Positions 1 through 10,100 of a stretch of 64,000 nucleotides of DNA are shown here, piece after piece. A program made the translations under genes and the position numbers. The stretch covers positions 62,001 to 126,000 of the forward strand of contig NZ_JBHSLA010000003.1 of the NCBI RefSeq assembly GCF_042657385.1, written 5' to 3'. The first letter of the stretch is position 1. Every line of letters starts with the position of its first letter. The notes beneath the pieces are model-generated. The model was not told the origin of the DNA. It searched no databases and saw nothing but the letters and a program-made list of their open reading frames with translations. This stretch comes from Algorimicrobium hallyeonense. Its GTDB lineage: Bacteria; Bacteroidota; Bacteroidia; Flavobacteriales; Flavobacteriaceae.

Positions 1-9
1 CTTGTATTT

Positions 10-82
10 ACGGGTTTAGCTCAGTTGGTAGAGCACTGGTCTCCAAAACCAGGTGTCGGGAGTTCGAGTCTCTCAACCCGTG
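10..82 (+). tRNA. trnW: tRNA-Trp (anticodon CCA)
   Basis: A complete cloverleaf can be folded by eye. The 7-bp acceptor stem pairs ACGGGTT with AACCCGT, the D arm is GCTC/GAGC, and the anticodon stem CTGGT/ACCAG encloses a loop with CCA. The T arm is GGGAG/CTCTC with a TTCGAGT loop. The discriminator base is G and CCA is not encoded. A tRNA-Trp just before secE is the usual flavobacterial arrangement, often downstream of tuf, which would lie outside the window. Confidence 0.96.
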
Positions 83-140
83 CAATTTATGAAGTAAATA
101 TTTTATAATTACTTCCTGAAAATTAAAAACATATTAAACA

Positions 141-338
141 ATGGCTGGAATTGCAAACTATATAAAAGAATCATTTGGAGAACTAAAAAACAATGTGACT
201 TGGCCAACATGGGCAGAAGGACAGAAGTTAACAGTTTTGGTAGCAGTGTTCTCTATCATTTTTTCACTAGCTATTTGGGGTGTTGACACGGTATTTAGCA
301 AAGCAATAGGATTTTACTTTCATTGGATTAACGGTTAA
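141..338 (+). CDS. secE: Preprotein translocase subunit SecE
   Basis: This 65-aa protein is the short single-helix form of SecE that clamps the SecY channel in the inner membrane. An amphipathic N-terminal segment with the family motif VTWPTW (about residues 19-24) is followed by one hydrophobic helix at about residues 29-50. The ATG start gives a normal length for the family. It lies 58 nt after tRNA-Trp and 11 nt before nusG, the conserved secE-nusG pair, so co-transcription with nusG is likely. Confidence 0.95.
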   Translation: MAGIANYIKESFGELKNNVTWPTWAEGQKLTVLVAVFSIIFSLAIWGVDTVFSKAIGFYFHWING

Positions 339-349
339 AATAAAATTTT

Positions 350-904
350 ATGTCTGAAGGAAATGAGAAAAAGTGGTATGTCGTTAGAGCTGTAAGCGGT
401 CAAGAAAATAAAATTAAAGCTTATATAGAAACGGAAATAGCACGTTTAGGATATGAAGATTTTGTTGAGCAGGTTTTAGTTCCAACGGAAACAGTAATCC
501 AAATACGTAACGGTAAGAAAACAAACAAAGAAAAGGTTTATTTCCCAGGTTACATCATGATAAAAGCAAATTTAACTGGAGAAATTCCTCACATTATAAA
601 ATCAGTAACAAACGTTATTGGCTTTTTAGGAGAAACAAAAGGAGGAGATCCAGTGCCATTAAGACAATCTGAAGTAAACAGAATGTTAGGTAAAGTTGAT
701 GAGTTATCATTAGAAGCTGATACAAATGTGGCTATTCCATTTAATATTGGTGAAACCGTTAAAGTTATTGATGGACCATTCAATGGATTTGATGGGACAA
801 TTGAGAAAATTAACGAAGAAAAGCGTAAGCTTGAAGTAATGGTGAAAATTTTCGGAAGAAAAACACCATTGGAATTAAGCTATATGCAAGTAGAAAAAGT
901 ATAA
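350..904 (+). CDS. nusG: Transcription termination/antitermination factor NusG
   Basis: The 184-aa protein has the two NusG domains. The N-terminal NGN domain (about residues 8-115, starting KWYVVRAVSGQE) contacts RNA polymerase. The C-terminal KOW domain (about residues 128-184, with VKVIDGPFNGFDGTIEKI) contacts ribosomal protein S10 or Rho. Length and order between secE and rplK are canonical. It is predicted to bind the RpoC clamp encoded in this same locus. Confidence 0.96.
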   Translation: MSEGNEKKWYVVRAVSGQENKIKAYIETEIARLGYEDFVEQVLVPTETVIQIRNGKKTNKEKVYFPGYIMIKANLTGEIPHIIKSVTNVIGFLGETKGGDPVPLRQSEVNRMLGKVDELSLEADTNVAIPFNIGETVKVIDGPFNGFDGTIEKINEEKRKLEVMVKIFGRKTPLELSYMQVEKV

Positions 905-925
905 TAATTGTTACAATCATAAAGT

Positions 926-955
926 GTAATCTTTAGCTTCAAAAAAAGAGATTAC
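926..955 (+). promoter_or_regulatory. Hairpin in the rplK leader
   Basis: A 7-bp inverted repeat (GTAATCT at 926-932 and AGATTAC at 949-955) with a 16-nt A-rich loop lies 21 nt before the rplK start. In other bacteria ribosomal protein L1 represses its own operon through a structure in this leader. I do not see a recognisable L1-binding motif here, so a regulatory role is inferred from position only. Confidence 0.3.
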
Positions 956-976
956 AAAAAAACTAAATTATTAAAA

Positions 977-1417
977 ATGGCAAAAGAGTTAAGTAAAGTA
1001 GTTAAACTACAAGTAAGGGGAGGTGCAGCGAATCCGTCGCCACCGGTTGGACCCGCTTTAGGTGCCGCTGGAGTTAATATCATGGAGTTCTGTAAGCAGT
1101 TTAATGCTAGAACACAAGATAAGCCTGGTAAAGTTTTACCAGTGGTTATTATGGTATACAAAGACAAATCATTTGACTTTGTTATCAAAACGCCTCCTGC
1201 AGCTGTACAATTATTAGAAGCGGCCAAAGTGAAAAAGGGTTCAGGTGAACCACACATTAAAAAAGTAGCAAAAGTTTCTTGGGATCAGGTTAGAACCATC
1301 GCTGAAGATAAAATGCAAGATCTAAATGCATTTACAATCGAAAAAGCCATGACAATGGTTGCGGGTACTGCTAGATCAATGGGTATAACTGTTAAAGGCG
1401 GTACTGCCCCTAATTAA
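977..1417 (+). CDS. rplK: 50S ribosomal protein L11
   Basis: L11 (146 aa) forms the GTPase-associated centre with 23S rRNA. The flexible N-terminal domain carries the proline-rich segment NPSPPVGPALGAAGVN near residues 17-32. The C-terminal RNA-binding domain ends in the typical AGTARSMGI motif. Length is normal. It begins the rplKAJL ribosomal block and is 17 nt from rplA. Confidence 0.97.
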   Translation: MAKELSKVVKLQVRGGAANPSPPVGPALGAAGVNIMEFCKQFNARTQDKPGKVLPVVIMVYKDKSFDFVIKTPPAAVQLLEAAKVKKGSGEPHIKKVAKVSWDQVRTIAEDKMQDLNAFTIEKAMTMVAGTARSMGITVKGGTAPN

Positions 1418-1434
1418 TCTAAAAAAATTGTAAA

Positions 1435-2124
1435 ATGGCAAGATTAACAAAGAAACAAAAAGAAGCTGTAGCAAAAATCGAGAAAGGTAGAGTATACTCT
1501 GTCGGTGAAGCTTCAGCATTAGTAAAAGAAATAACCAATACTAAGTTTGATGCATCTGTTGATTTGGCAATACGTTTAGGCGTAGATCCAAGAAAAGCAA
1601 ATCAAATGGTAAGAGGCGTTGTAACGCTTCCTCACGGTACTGGTAAAGACGTAAAAGTTTTAGCATTAGTAACACCAGATAAAGAAGCAGAAGCTAAAGA
1701 AGCTGGTGCAGATTACGTTGGTTTAGATGAATACCTTGATAAAATTAAAGGTGGTTGGACAAACGTAGATGTTATTGTAACTATGCCAAGTGTTATGGGT
1801 AAATTAGGTCCTTTAGGACGTGTATTAGGTCCTCGTGGTTTAATGCCTAACCCAAAGACAGGTACAGTAACAATGGATATTGCTAAAGCTGTTAGCGATG
1901 TAAAAGCTGGTAAAATTGATTTTAAAGTTGATAAAACTGGTATTGTACACGCATCAATAGGTAAAGCATCTTTCAGTGCTGATAAAATTGCAGGTAATGC
2001 AAACGAATTATTACAAACAATAATGAAACTTAAACCAACTGCTGCTAAAGGAGTTTATGTGAAGAGCATTTTTATGTCTAGTACCATGAGTCCAAGTATA
2101 GCTGTAGATAATAAAATTGGTTAA
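1435..2124 (+). CDS. rplA: 50S ribosomal protein L1
   Basis: L1 (229 aa) builds the L1 stalk that helps release deacylated tRNA from the E site. The signature segment MGKLGPLGRVLGPRGLMPNP lies near residues 121-140. Size and start agree with the family. In well-studied bacteria L1 is also the translational repressor of the L11-L1 unit. It is tightly spaced with rplK (17 nt) and rplJ (19 nt). Confidence 0.97.
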   Translation: MARLTKKQKEAVAKIEKGRVYSVGEASALVKEITNTKFDASVDLAIRLGVDPRKANQMVRGVVTLPHGTGKDVKVLALVTPDKEAEAKEAGADYVGLDEYLDKIKGGWTNVDVIVTMPSVMGKLGPLGRVLGPRGLMPNPKTGTVTMDIAKAVSDVKAGKIDFKVDKTGIVHASIGKASFSADKIAGNANELLQTIMKLKPTAAKGVYVKSIFMSSTMSPSIAVDNKIG

Positions 2125-2143
2125 GTAGTTTAAAACTTTTATT

Positions 2144-2665
2144 ATGACTAGAGAAGAAAAATCACAAGTAATTAAAGAATTAACTGCGCAATTAGCCGAT
2201 AATAATATTATTTATTTAGCAGATATTTCCGGATTAAACGCAGGATCGACATCAGATTTACGTCGTGCTTGTTTTAAGGCAAATATAAAATTGGCCGTAG
2301 TTAAAAATACCTTGCTTGAAAAAGCAATGGAAGCATCAGATAAAGATTTTGGCAACCTTCCTTCAACATTAAAGGGAAATACGTCAATCATGTATTCTGA
2401 AGTTGGTAATGCACCAGCTAAAGTTATTCAGAACTTCCGTAAAAAATCAAAAATGCCACTTTTAAAAGGAGCATTTATTGAGGAAGCTATATACCTTGGC
2501 GACGAAAACTTAGACGCTTTAGTAAATATTAAATCTAAAGAAGAAGTTATCGGTGATATTATTGGCTTATTACAATCACCAGCTAAAAACGTTATTTCAG
2601 CACTTAAATCAAGTGGTGGTAAATTAGCAGGTATTTTAAAAACACTATCTGAAAAAGAAGGATAG
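2144..2665 (+). CDS. rplJ: 50S ribosomal protein L10
   Basis: L10 (173 aa) anchors the L7/L12 dimers to the ribosome. The N-terminal RNA-binding part begins MTREEKSQVIKEL and includes the conserved LRRACFKANIKLAVVKNTL region. The C-terminal helix that binds L7/L12 ends in a lysine/glutamate-rich tail. Only 19 nt separate it from rplA, so there is no room for a long L10 leader of the E. coli type. Any L10 autoregulation would have to act inside the operon. Confidence 0.96.
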   Translation: MTREEKSQVIKELTAQLADNNIIYLADISGLNAGSTSDLRRACFKANIKLAVVKNTLLEKAMEASDKDFGNLPSTLKGNTSIMYSEVGNAPAKVIQNFRKKSKMPLLKGAFIEEAIYLGDENLDALVNIKSKEEVIGDIIGLLQSPAKNVISALKSSGGKLAGILKTLSEKEG

Positions 2666-2729
2666 TCACAAATAGTACGCACTTAATTACAATTATATTA
2701 TTATTAAAATTTATTAAAACGATAGAAAA

Positions 2730-3104
2730 ATGGCAGATTTAAAAGATTTCGCAGAACAATTAGTAAACTTAACAGTAAAAGAAGTTAACGAATTAGCAAC
2801 TATATTAAAAGATGAGTATGGTATCGAGCCTGCAGCAGCTGCTGTAGCTATGGCTGGTCCTGCTGCTGGTGGTGGAGACGCTGCTGAAGAGCAAACAGAA
2901 TTTGATGTAATCCTTAAAGCCGCTGGTGGTTCTAAATTAGCAGTTGTAAAACTAGTTAAAGAATTAACTGGATTAGGATTAAAAGAAGCTAAAGAATTAG
3001 TTGATGGTGCTCCAAGCCCTATCAAAGAAGGTGTTTCTAAAGACGAAGCAGAAGCTCTAAAATCTCAATTAGAGGAAGCAGGAGCAGAGGTTGAGCTTAA
3101 GTAA
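2730..3104 (+). CDS. rplL: 50S ribosomal protein L7/L12
   Basis: L7/L12 (124 aa) is the multi-copy stalk protein that recruits translation factors. The N-terminal dimerisation domain is followed by an Ala/Gly-rich hinge (about residues 35-52, including AMAGPAAGGG). The globular C-terminal domain carries the KLAVVKLVKELTGLGLKEAK signature. It is the last ribosomal gene before rpoB. Confidence 0.97.
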   Translation: MADLKDFAEQLVNLTVKEVNELATILKDEYGIEPAAAAVAMAGPAAGGGDAAEEQTEFDVILKAAGGSKLAVVKLVKELTGLGLKEAKELVDGAPSPIKEGVSKDEAEALKSQLEEAGAEVELK

Positions 3105-3132
3105 TTTAAGCACTCTAAAACATTACGGTTTA

Positions 3133-3157
3133 GGTCTAAAGTGAACACTTTTAGGCC
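3133..3157 (+). promoter_or_regulatory. Hairpin in the rplL-rpoB intergenic region
   Basis: GGTCTAAAGTG (3133-3143) can pair with CACTTTTAGGCC (3146-3157), leaving a 2-nt AA loop with one G-U pair and one bulged T; a real loop would open the innermost pair. No T-run follows, so it is not a standard intrinsic terminator. Attenuators or RNase processing sites are known between rplL and rpoB in other bacteria. That role is inferred here from position. Confidence 0.45.
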
Positions 3158-3226
3158 TAGACCATTTTGCGTATATAATCGTTACATACGCTATTTTATT
3201 TTTTTTAATCAAAATTCCGCCCATTG

Positions 3227-6200
3227 ATGTTAACAAAACAAGCTGAAAGATTAAATTTCTCGTCTATTATAAATAGAACAGAATATCCTGACTTTATGGA
3301 TATTCAGATAAAATCCTTCCAGGATTTTTTCCAGCTAGAAACTAAATCTGAAGAAAGAGGAGACGAAGGTTTATATAACACCTTTCTGGAAAATTTCCCA
3401 ATTACAGACACACGTAATCAATTTGTTTTAGAATTTTTAGATTACTTTATTGATCCACCACGTTATACAATTGAAGAATGTATAGAACGTGGACTTACAT
3501 ATAGCGTACCGCTCAAGGCAAGACTTAAACTGTACTGTACAGATCCTGAACATGAGGATTTCGAGACCATTGTTCAAGATGTGTACTTAGGAACAATTCC
3601 TTATATGACACCTTCTGGTACTTTCTGTATCAATGGTGCAGAGCGTGTAGTTGTATCGCAGTTACACAGATCACCAGGTGTATTCTTTGGTCAATCATTC
3701 CATGCCAATGGAACAAAATTATATTCAGCCAGAGTTATTCCATTTAAAGGATCATGGATTGAATTCGCAACAGACATCAACCAAGTGATGTATGCGTATA
3801 TCGACCGTAAGAAAAAATTACCTGTAACAACGTTATTCAGAGCCATTGGTTTTGAACGTGATAAAGATATTTTAGAAATATTTGATCTTGCTGAAGAAAT
3901 TAAAGTTTCTAAAGCAGGACTTAAAAAAGTATTAGGACGTAAGCTTGCAGCGCGTGTTCTTAACACATGGCATGAGGATTTTGTTGATGAAGATACTGGA
4001 GAAGTAGTTTCAATTGAGCGTAACGAGATTGTATTAGATAGAGATACCGTTCTTGATAAAGATAATATTGAAGAAATTCTTGAAACAAGTGTGAAAACTG
4101 TTCTTTTACATAAAGAAAGCGCACAACAAGGAGATTACGCAATTATTCATAATACCTTACAAAAAGATCCAACAAACTCTGAAAAAGAAGCTGTTGAACA
4201 TATATACCGTCAATTACGTAATGCAGAGCCACCAGATGAGGAAACTGCACGTGGTATTATTGACAAATTATTCTTTTCAGACCAACGCTACTCTTTAGGA
4301 GAAGTAGGTCGTTATAGAATGAATAAAAAATTAGGTCTTGATATTGGTATGGATAAGCAAGTGCTTACCAAAGAAGATATCATTACTATCATTAAATACT
4401 TAATTGAACTTATCAACTCTAAAGCAGAGATTGATGATATTGATCACTTATCTAACCGTCGTGTACGTACAGTTGGTGAGCAATTGTCACAACAATTTGG
4501 TGTTGGTTTAGCACGTATGGCGCGAACTATTCGTGAGCGTATGAATGTACGTGACAACGAAGTATTTACACCTATCGATTTAATTAATGCCAAGACTTTA
4601 TCGTCTGTTATTAATTCGTTCTTTGGTACTAACCAATTATCGCAATTCATGGATCAAACCAATCCACTTGCTGAAATTACGCACAAGCGTCGTTTATCAG
4701 CTCTTGGACCTGGTGGTTTATCTCGTGAAAGAGCAGGGTTTGAGGTGCGTGACGTTCACTACACACACTACGGACGTTTATGTCCTATTGAAACACCAGA
4801 AGGACCAAACATTGGTTTAATTTCGTCACTTTCTGTATTTGCTAAAGTGAATTCTATGGGATTCATTGAAACGCCTTACCGTAAAGTTACAGATGGTGTT
4901 GTAGATATTAAGAGCACCCCTACGTACTTAAGTGCTGAAGAGGAAGAAGATAAATTAATTGCACAAGCAACTGTTAAGGTTGATGACAATGGTAAAATTT
5001 TACATGATAAGGTAATTGCGCGTATGGAAGGTGACTTCCCAGTAATTGACCCAAGTGAAATTGACTATACTGATGTAGCGCCAAATCAAATTGCATCTAT
5101 TTCAGCTTCATTAATTCCATTCTTGGAACATGATGATGCCAACCGTGCATTAATGGGATCTAACATGATGCGTCAGGCCGTTCCATTATTACGTCCGCAA
5201 GCACCAATTGTTGGAACAGGATTAGAAAGACAAGTAGCATCAGATTCGCGTGTATTAATAAACGCCGAAGGAAGTGGTGTTGTAGAATATGTTGACGCTA
5301 ACGAAATTACTATCAAGTACGATAGAACTGAAGATGAAGCGAAAGTAAGCTTTGAAAGCGATACAAAAACATATCCACTTGTTAAGTTCAGAAAAACCAA
5401 CCAAGGAACTTCCATTAATTTAAAGCCAATTGTTCAAAAGGGTGATAAAATTAAGAAAGGTCAAGTTCTTTGTGAAGGTTATGCAACACAAAAGGGAGAA
5501 TTAGCTTTAGGTAGAAATATGAAAGTAGCCTTTATGCCTTGGAAAGGGTATAACTTTGAGGATGCTATTGTAATTTCTGAAGAAGTTGTTAGAAATGATG
5601 TATTTACATCAATTCATATTGATGAGTATTCATTGGAAGTTCGTGATACTAAATTAGGTAACGAAGAATTAACGAATGATATCCCTAACGTTTCAGAAGA
5701 AGCAACTAAAGATTTAGATGAACACGGTATGATTCGTGTTGGAGCAGAAGTGAAGCCTGGTGATATTCTTATTGGTAAAATTACACCAAAAGGGGAATCA
5801 GATCCAACTCCTGAAGAAAAATTATTACGTGCTATTTTTGGTGATAAAGCTGGTGATGTGAAAGATGCATCATTAAAAGCGTCGCCATCATTACATGGTG
5901 TAGTAATTGATAAAAAATTATTTGCTCGTGCCGTTAAAGATAAGCGCAAGAGAGCTCAAGATAAAGAAGATATTGCTGCATTAGAAGCGTTATACTTCAA
6001 AAAGTTTGATGATTTACAAGATATTTTAGTTGAAAAACTATTCACTATTGTATCTGGTAAAACAGCGCAAGGTGTTTTTAATGATTTAGGTGAAGAAGTA
6101 CTACCAAAAGGTAAGAAATATACACTTAAAATGTTAAATGCTGTAGATGATTATACCCACTTAACTGCTGGATCTTGGACTACTGATGATTATACAAATA

Positions 6201-7039
6201 AATTAGTAGCCGATTTAATTCATAACTACAAAATTAAAGAAAACGACTTACAAGGTTCTTTACGTCGTGAGAAGTTTACGATTTCTGTAGGTGATGAATT
6301 ACCAGCTGGTATTATCAAATTAGCTAAAGTTTACATTGCTAAAAAACGTAAACTTAAAGTTGGTGATAAAATGGCAGGTCGTCATGGTAACAAAGGTATT
6401 GTAGCGCGTATTGTTCGTCAAGAAGATATGCCATTCCTTGAAGACGGAACACCTGTTGATATTGTTTTAAATCCACTTGGTGTACCATCTCGTATGAACA
6501 TTGGGCAGATTTATGAAACTGTTCTTGGTTGGGCAGGTCAGAAATTAAACCGTACGTATGCGACGCCTATTTTTGATGGTGCAACCCTAGACCAAATTAA
6601 TGAATTTACAGATGAGGCTGGAATTCCAAGATTTGGACATACCTATCTTTATGATGGTGGAACAGGAAACCGTTTTGATCAGCCAGCAACCGTAGGTGTT
6701 ATCTACATGCTGAAATTGGGTCACATGGTGGACGATAAAATGCACGCACGTTCTATTGGACCGTACTCATTAATTACGCAACAGCCATTAGGTGGTAAAG
6801 CACAATTTGGTGGTCAGCGTTTTGGAGAAATGGAAGTTTGGGCATTAGAAGCTTATGGAGCATCTGCAACATTAAGAGAAATATTGACCGTTAAATCTGA
6901 TGATGTAATTGGTAGAGCTAAAACATACGAAAGTATAGTTAAAGGTGAGCCAATGCCAGAACCAGGATTGCCAGAATCTTTCAACGTGCTTATGCATGAA
7001 TTGAAAGGTTTAGCACTGGATATCAGATTAGAAGAGTAA
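3227..7039 (+). CDS. rpoB: DNA-directed RNA polymerase subunit beta
   Basis: This 1270-aa catalytic subunit matches Bacteroidota RpoB, which begins ML(T)xQxERLNF. An in-frame TTG sits just upstream at 3224, but the ATG at 3227 fits the family. The rifampicin pocket starts near residue 465 (FFGTNQLSQFMDQ, then THKRRLSALGPGG). It carries the usual sensitive residues (Asp in MDQ, His in THKRR, Ser in RLSAL). The C-terminal part includes KVGDKMAGRHGNKG and ends at the RpoC-contacting segment. It is followed 91 nt later by rpoC. Confidence 0.97.
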   Translation: MLTKQAERLNFSSIINRTEYPDFMDIQIKSFQDFFQLETKSEERGDEGLYNTFLENFPITDTRNQFVLEFLDYFIDPPRYTIEECIERGLTYSVPLKARLKLYCTDPEHEDFETIVQDVYLGTIPYMTPSGTFCINGAERVVVSQLHRSPGVFFGQSFHANGTKLYSARVIPFKGSWIEFATDINQVMYAYIDRKKKLPVTTLFRAIGFERDKDILEIFDLAEEIKVSKAGLKKVLGRKLAARVLNTWHEDFVDEDTGEVVSIERNEIVLDRDTVLDKDNIEEILETSVKTVLLHKESAQQGDYAIIHNTLQKDPTNSEKEAVEHIYRQLRNAEPPDEETARGIIDKLFFSDQRYSLGEVGRYRMNKKLGLDIGMDKQVLTKEDIITIIKYLIELINSKAEIDDIDHLSNRRVRTVGEQLSQQFGVGLARMARTIRERMNVRDNEVFTPIDLINAKTLSSVINSFFGTNQLSQFMDQTNPLAEITHKRRLSALGPGGLSRERAGFEVRDVHYTHYGRLCPIETPEGPNIGLISSLSVFAKVNSMGFIETPYRKVTDGVVDIKSTPTYLSAEEEEDKLIAQATVKVDDNGKILHDKVIARMEGDFPVIDPSEIDYTDVAPNQIASISASLIPFLEHDDANRALMGSNMMRQAVPLLRPQAPIVGTGLERQVASDSRVLINAEGSGVVEYVDANEITIKYDRTEDEAKVSFESDTKTYPLVKFRKTNQGTSINLKPIVQKGDKIKKGQVLCEGYATQKGELALGRNMKVAFMPWKGYNFEDAIVISEEVVRNDVFTSIHIDEYSLEVRDTKLGNEELTNDIPNVSEEATKDLDEHGMIRVGAEVKPGDILIGKITPKGESDPTPEEKLLRAIFGDKAGDVKDASLKASPSLHGVVIDKKLFARAVKDKRKRAQDKEDIAALEALYFKKFDDLQDILVEKLFTIVSGKTAQGVFNDLGEEVLPKGKKYTLKMLNAVDDYTHLTAGSWTTDDYTNKLVADLIHNYKIKENDLQGSLRREKFTISVGDELPAGIIKLAKVYIAKKRKLKVGDKMAGRHGNKGIVARIVRQEDMPFLEDGTPVDIVLNPLGVPSRMNIGQIYETVLGWAGQKLNRTYATPIFDGATLDQINEFTDEAGIPRFGHTYLYDGGTGNRFDQPATVGVIYMLKLGHMVDDKMHARSIGPYSLITQQPLGGKAQFGGQRFGEMEVWALEAYGASATLREILTVKSDDVIGRAKTYESIVKGEPMPEPGLPESFNVLMHELKGLALDIRLEE

Positions 7040-7092
7040 TATTTACGGGACAATTCGCAACTGGCCCAAATAAAAAAAACCGTTGTATGTAA

Positions 7093-7112
7093 GGGCAGTC
7101 TTCGGGCTGTCC
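7093..7112 (+). promoter_or_regulatory. UUCG-tetraloop hairpin between rpoB and rpoC
   Basis: GGGCAGTC (7093-7100) pairs with GGCTGTCC (7105-7112) around a TTCG tetraloop. This gives an 8-bp stem with two G-U pairs. UUCG loops are exceptionally stable. No T-run follows, so this is more likely a processing or mRNA-stability element, or a pause site, than a terminator. The function is inferred. Confidence 0.5.
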
Positions 7113-7130
7113 ATACTAAAAACATAAAAC

Positions 7131-10100
7131 ATGGCAAGAAAACAAGATAAGAATACAGTACAGAGATTTAATAAAATCTCCATTGGTTTAGCATCACCAG
7201 AGTCTATTTTAGCAGAATCTCGCGGTGAAGTTCTAAAGCCAGAAACTATCAATTATCGAACTCATAAACCAGAACGTGATGGTTTATTCTGTGAGCGTAT
7301 TTTTGGTCCTGTAAAGGATTATGAATGTGCCTGTGGTAAATATAAACGCATTAGATATAAAGGTATCGTATGTGACCGTTGTGGTGTAGAAGTAACTGAA
7401 AAGAAAGTACGTCGTGATCGTGTTGGACACATTAATTTAGTGGTTCCAGTGGCGCACATTTGGTACTTCCGTTCATTACCAAATAAAATTGGTTACCTAC
7501 TTGGTTTACCTTCTAAGAAATTAGATATGATTATTTACTACGAACGTTATGTAGTAATTCAACCAGGTATTGCTAAAAATGCAGAAGGAGAACCAGTTCA
7601 GAAAATGGACTTCCTTACTGAAGAAGAATACTTAAACATATTAGAAACCCTACCAAAAGAGAATCAATATTTGGACGATACAGATCCAAATAAATTCTTG
7701 GCTAAAATGGGTGCGGAATGTTTAATTGAGCTTTTATCACGTATTAATTTAGATGAATTATCATTTGAATTACGTCATAAAGCAAATACAGAAACATCAA
7801 AACAACGTAAAACAGAAGCTTTAAAGCGTTTACAAGTTGTTGAAGCTTTGCGCGAGTCTAACGAAAATCGTGAGAATCGTGCGGAATGGATGATTTTAAA
7901 AGTTATTCCAATTATTCCACCAGAATTGCGTCCGTTAGTGCCGTTAGATGGTGGTCGTTTTGCAACATCTGATTTAAATGATTTATATCGTCGTGTTATT
8001 ATTCGTAATAACCGATTAAAGCGTTTGGTTGAAATTAAAGCACCAGAAGTTATTTTACGTAACGAAAAACGTATGTTACAGGAATCTGTAGATTCGTTAT
8101 TGGATAATACACGTAAATCATCTGCTGTTAAAACAGATTCTAACAGACCATTAAAATCCTTATCAGATTCATTAAAAGGTAAGCAAGGACGTTTCCGTCA
8201 AAACTTACTTGGTAAGCGTGTAGATTATTCAGCACGTTCTGTAATTGTTGTTGGACCGGAATTAAAATTATTCGAATGTGGTATTCCTAAGGATATGGCA
8301 GCCGAATTATACAAACCGTTTGTAATTAGAAAACTAATTGAAAGAGGTATTGTTAAAACTGTAAAATCTGCGAAGAAAATTATAGATAAAAGAGAGCCTG
8401 TGGTTTGGGATATCTTGGAAAATGTACTTAAAGGACATCCAGTATTACTTAACCGTGCGCCTACGCTTCACCGATTAGGTATTCAAGCTTTCCAACCAAA
8501 ATTAATTGAAGGAAAAGCTATTCAGTTACACCCATTAGTTACCACGGCATTTAACGCCGATTTTGATGGTGATCAAATGGCTGTGCATTTACCATTAGGT
8601 CCTGAAGCTATTTTAGAATGTCAGTTATTAATGTTAGCCTCGCATAATATTTTAAACCCAGCTAATGGTTCGCCAGTAGCAGTACCTTCTCAAGATATGG
8701 TACTTGGTTTATATTATATGACTAAAGAACGTATATCAACAGACGAAGTTAAAATTAAAGGTGAAGGCTTAACATTCTATTCGCCTGAAGAAGTAGTAAT
8801 TGCTTATAATGAAGGTCGTGTAGACCTAAATGCGTCCATCAGAGTAAGAACTTATGCTTTTAACGAAGCGGAAGAACTAACATTACAAGTAATAAACACT
8901 ACAGTAGGTCGTGTATTATTTAATGATAAAGTACCTCATGCTGCTGGTTATATTAATGAAGTATTGACTAAAAAATCACTACGTAATATTATTGGTGATA
9001 TTTTAAAAGTAACAAGTGTGCCAGAAACGGCTGCTTTCCTAGATGAAATTAAAACATTAGGTTACAACTTTGCATTCCAAGGTGGACTATCATTTAGTTT
9101 AGGTGATATTATTATCCCACCAGAAAAACAATCTATGATTGATGGTGCAAACCTTAAGGTTGACGGTATTATGGCCAATTATAACATGGGTCTTATTACC
9201 AACAACGAACGTTATAATCAAGTTATTGATATTTGGACATCTACAAATGCCGAATTGACTGAACTGTCTATGAAGCGTATTCGTGAAGATCAACAAGGTT
9301 TCAACTCGGTGTATATGATGCTTGATTCTGGTGCTCGTGGATCTAAAGAACAGATTCGTCAGCTTACAGGTATGCGTGGATTAATGGCGAAACCGAAGAA
9401 ATCGACTGCAGGTGGTGGAGAAATTATTGAAAATCCAATTCTTTCTAACTTTAAGGAAGGTCTTTCAATTTTAGAATACTTTATCTCAACACACGGTGCA
9501 CGTAAAGGTCTTGCCGATACGGCTCTTAAAACGGCCGATGCAGGTTACTTAACACGTCGTTTGGTAGATGTATCACAAGATGTTATTGTAAATAGTGTTG
9601 ATTGTGGTACGTTACGTGGTGTAGAAGTTTCACCATTAAAGAAAAATGATGAAGTGGTTGAAACTTTAGCAGAGCGTATTTTAGGTCGTATTTCATTAAA
9701 CGATGTTTACAACCCATTAACAGATGAGTTATTGGTTGGAGCCAATGAGATGATTGATGAAGTTATTGCTAAAACAATTCAAAACTCACCAGTAGATGCT
9801 GTTGAAGTACGTTCCGCATTAACATGTGAAGCTAAACAAGGTATTTGCGCCAAGTGTTACGGTCGTAATTTAGCAACCGGAAAAATGGTACAGAGTGGAG
9901 AAGCTGTTGGTGTTGTAGCCGCACAATCTATTGGAGAACCAGGTACGCAGTTAACCTTACGTACATTCCACGTAGGTGGTATTGCAGGTAACATTTCGGA
10001 AGACAACAAATTGATAGTTAAATTCGATGGTATTGCAGAAATTGATGAGCTTAAAACTATTAAGGGTGAAGACTCTGATGGAAATCCAGCTAACATGGTT

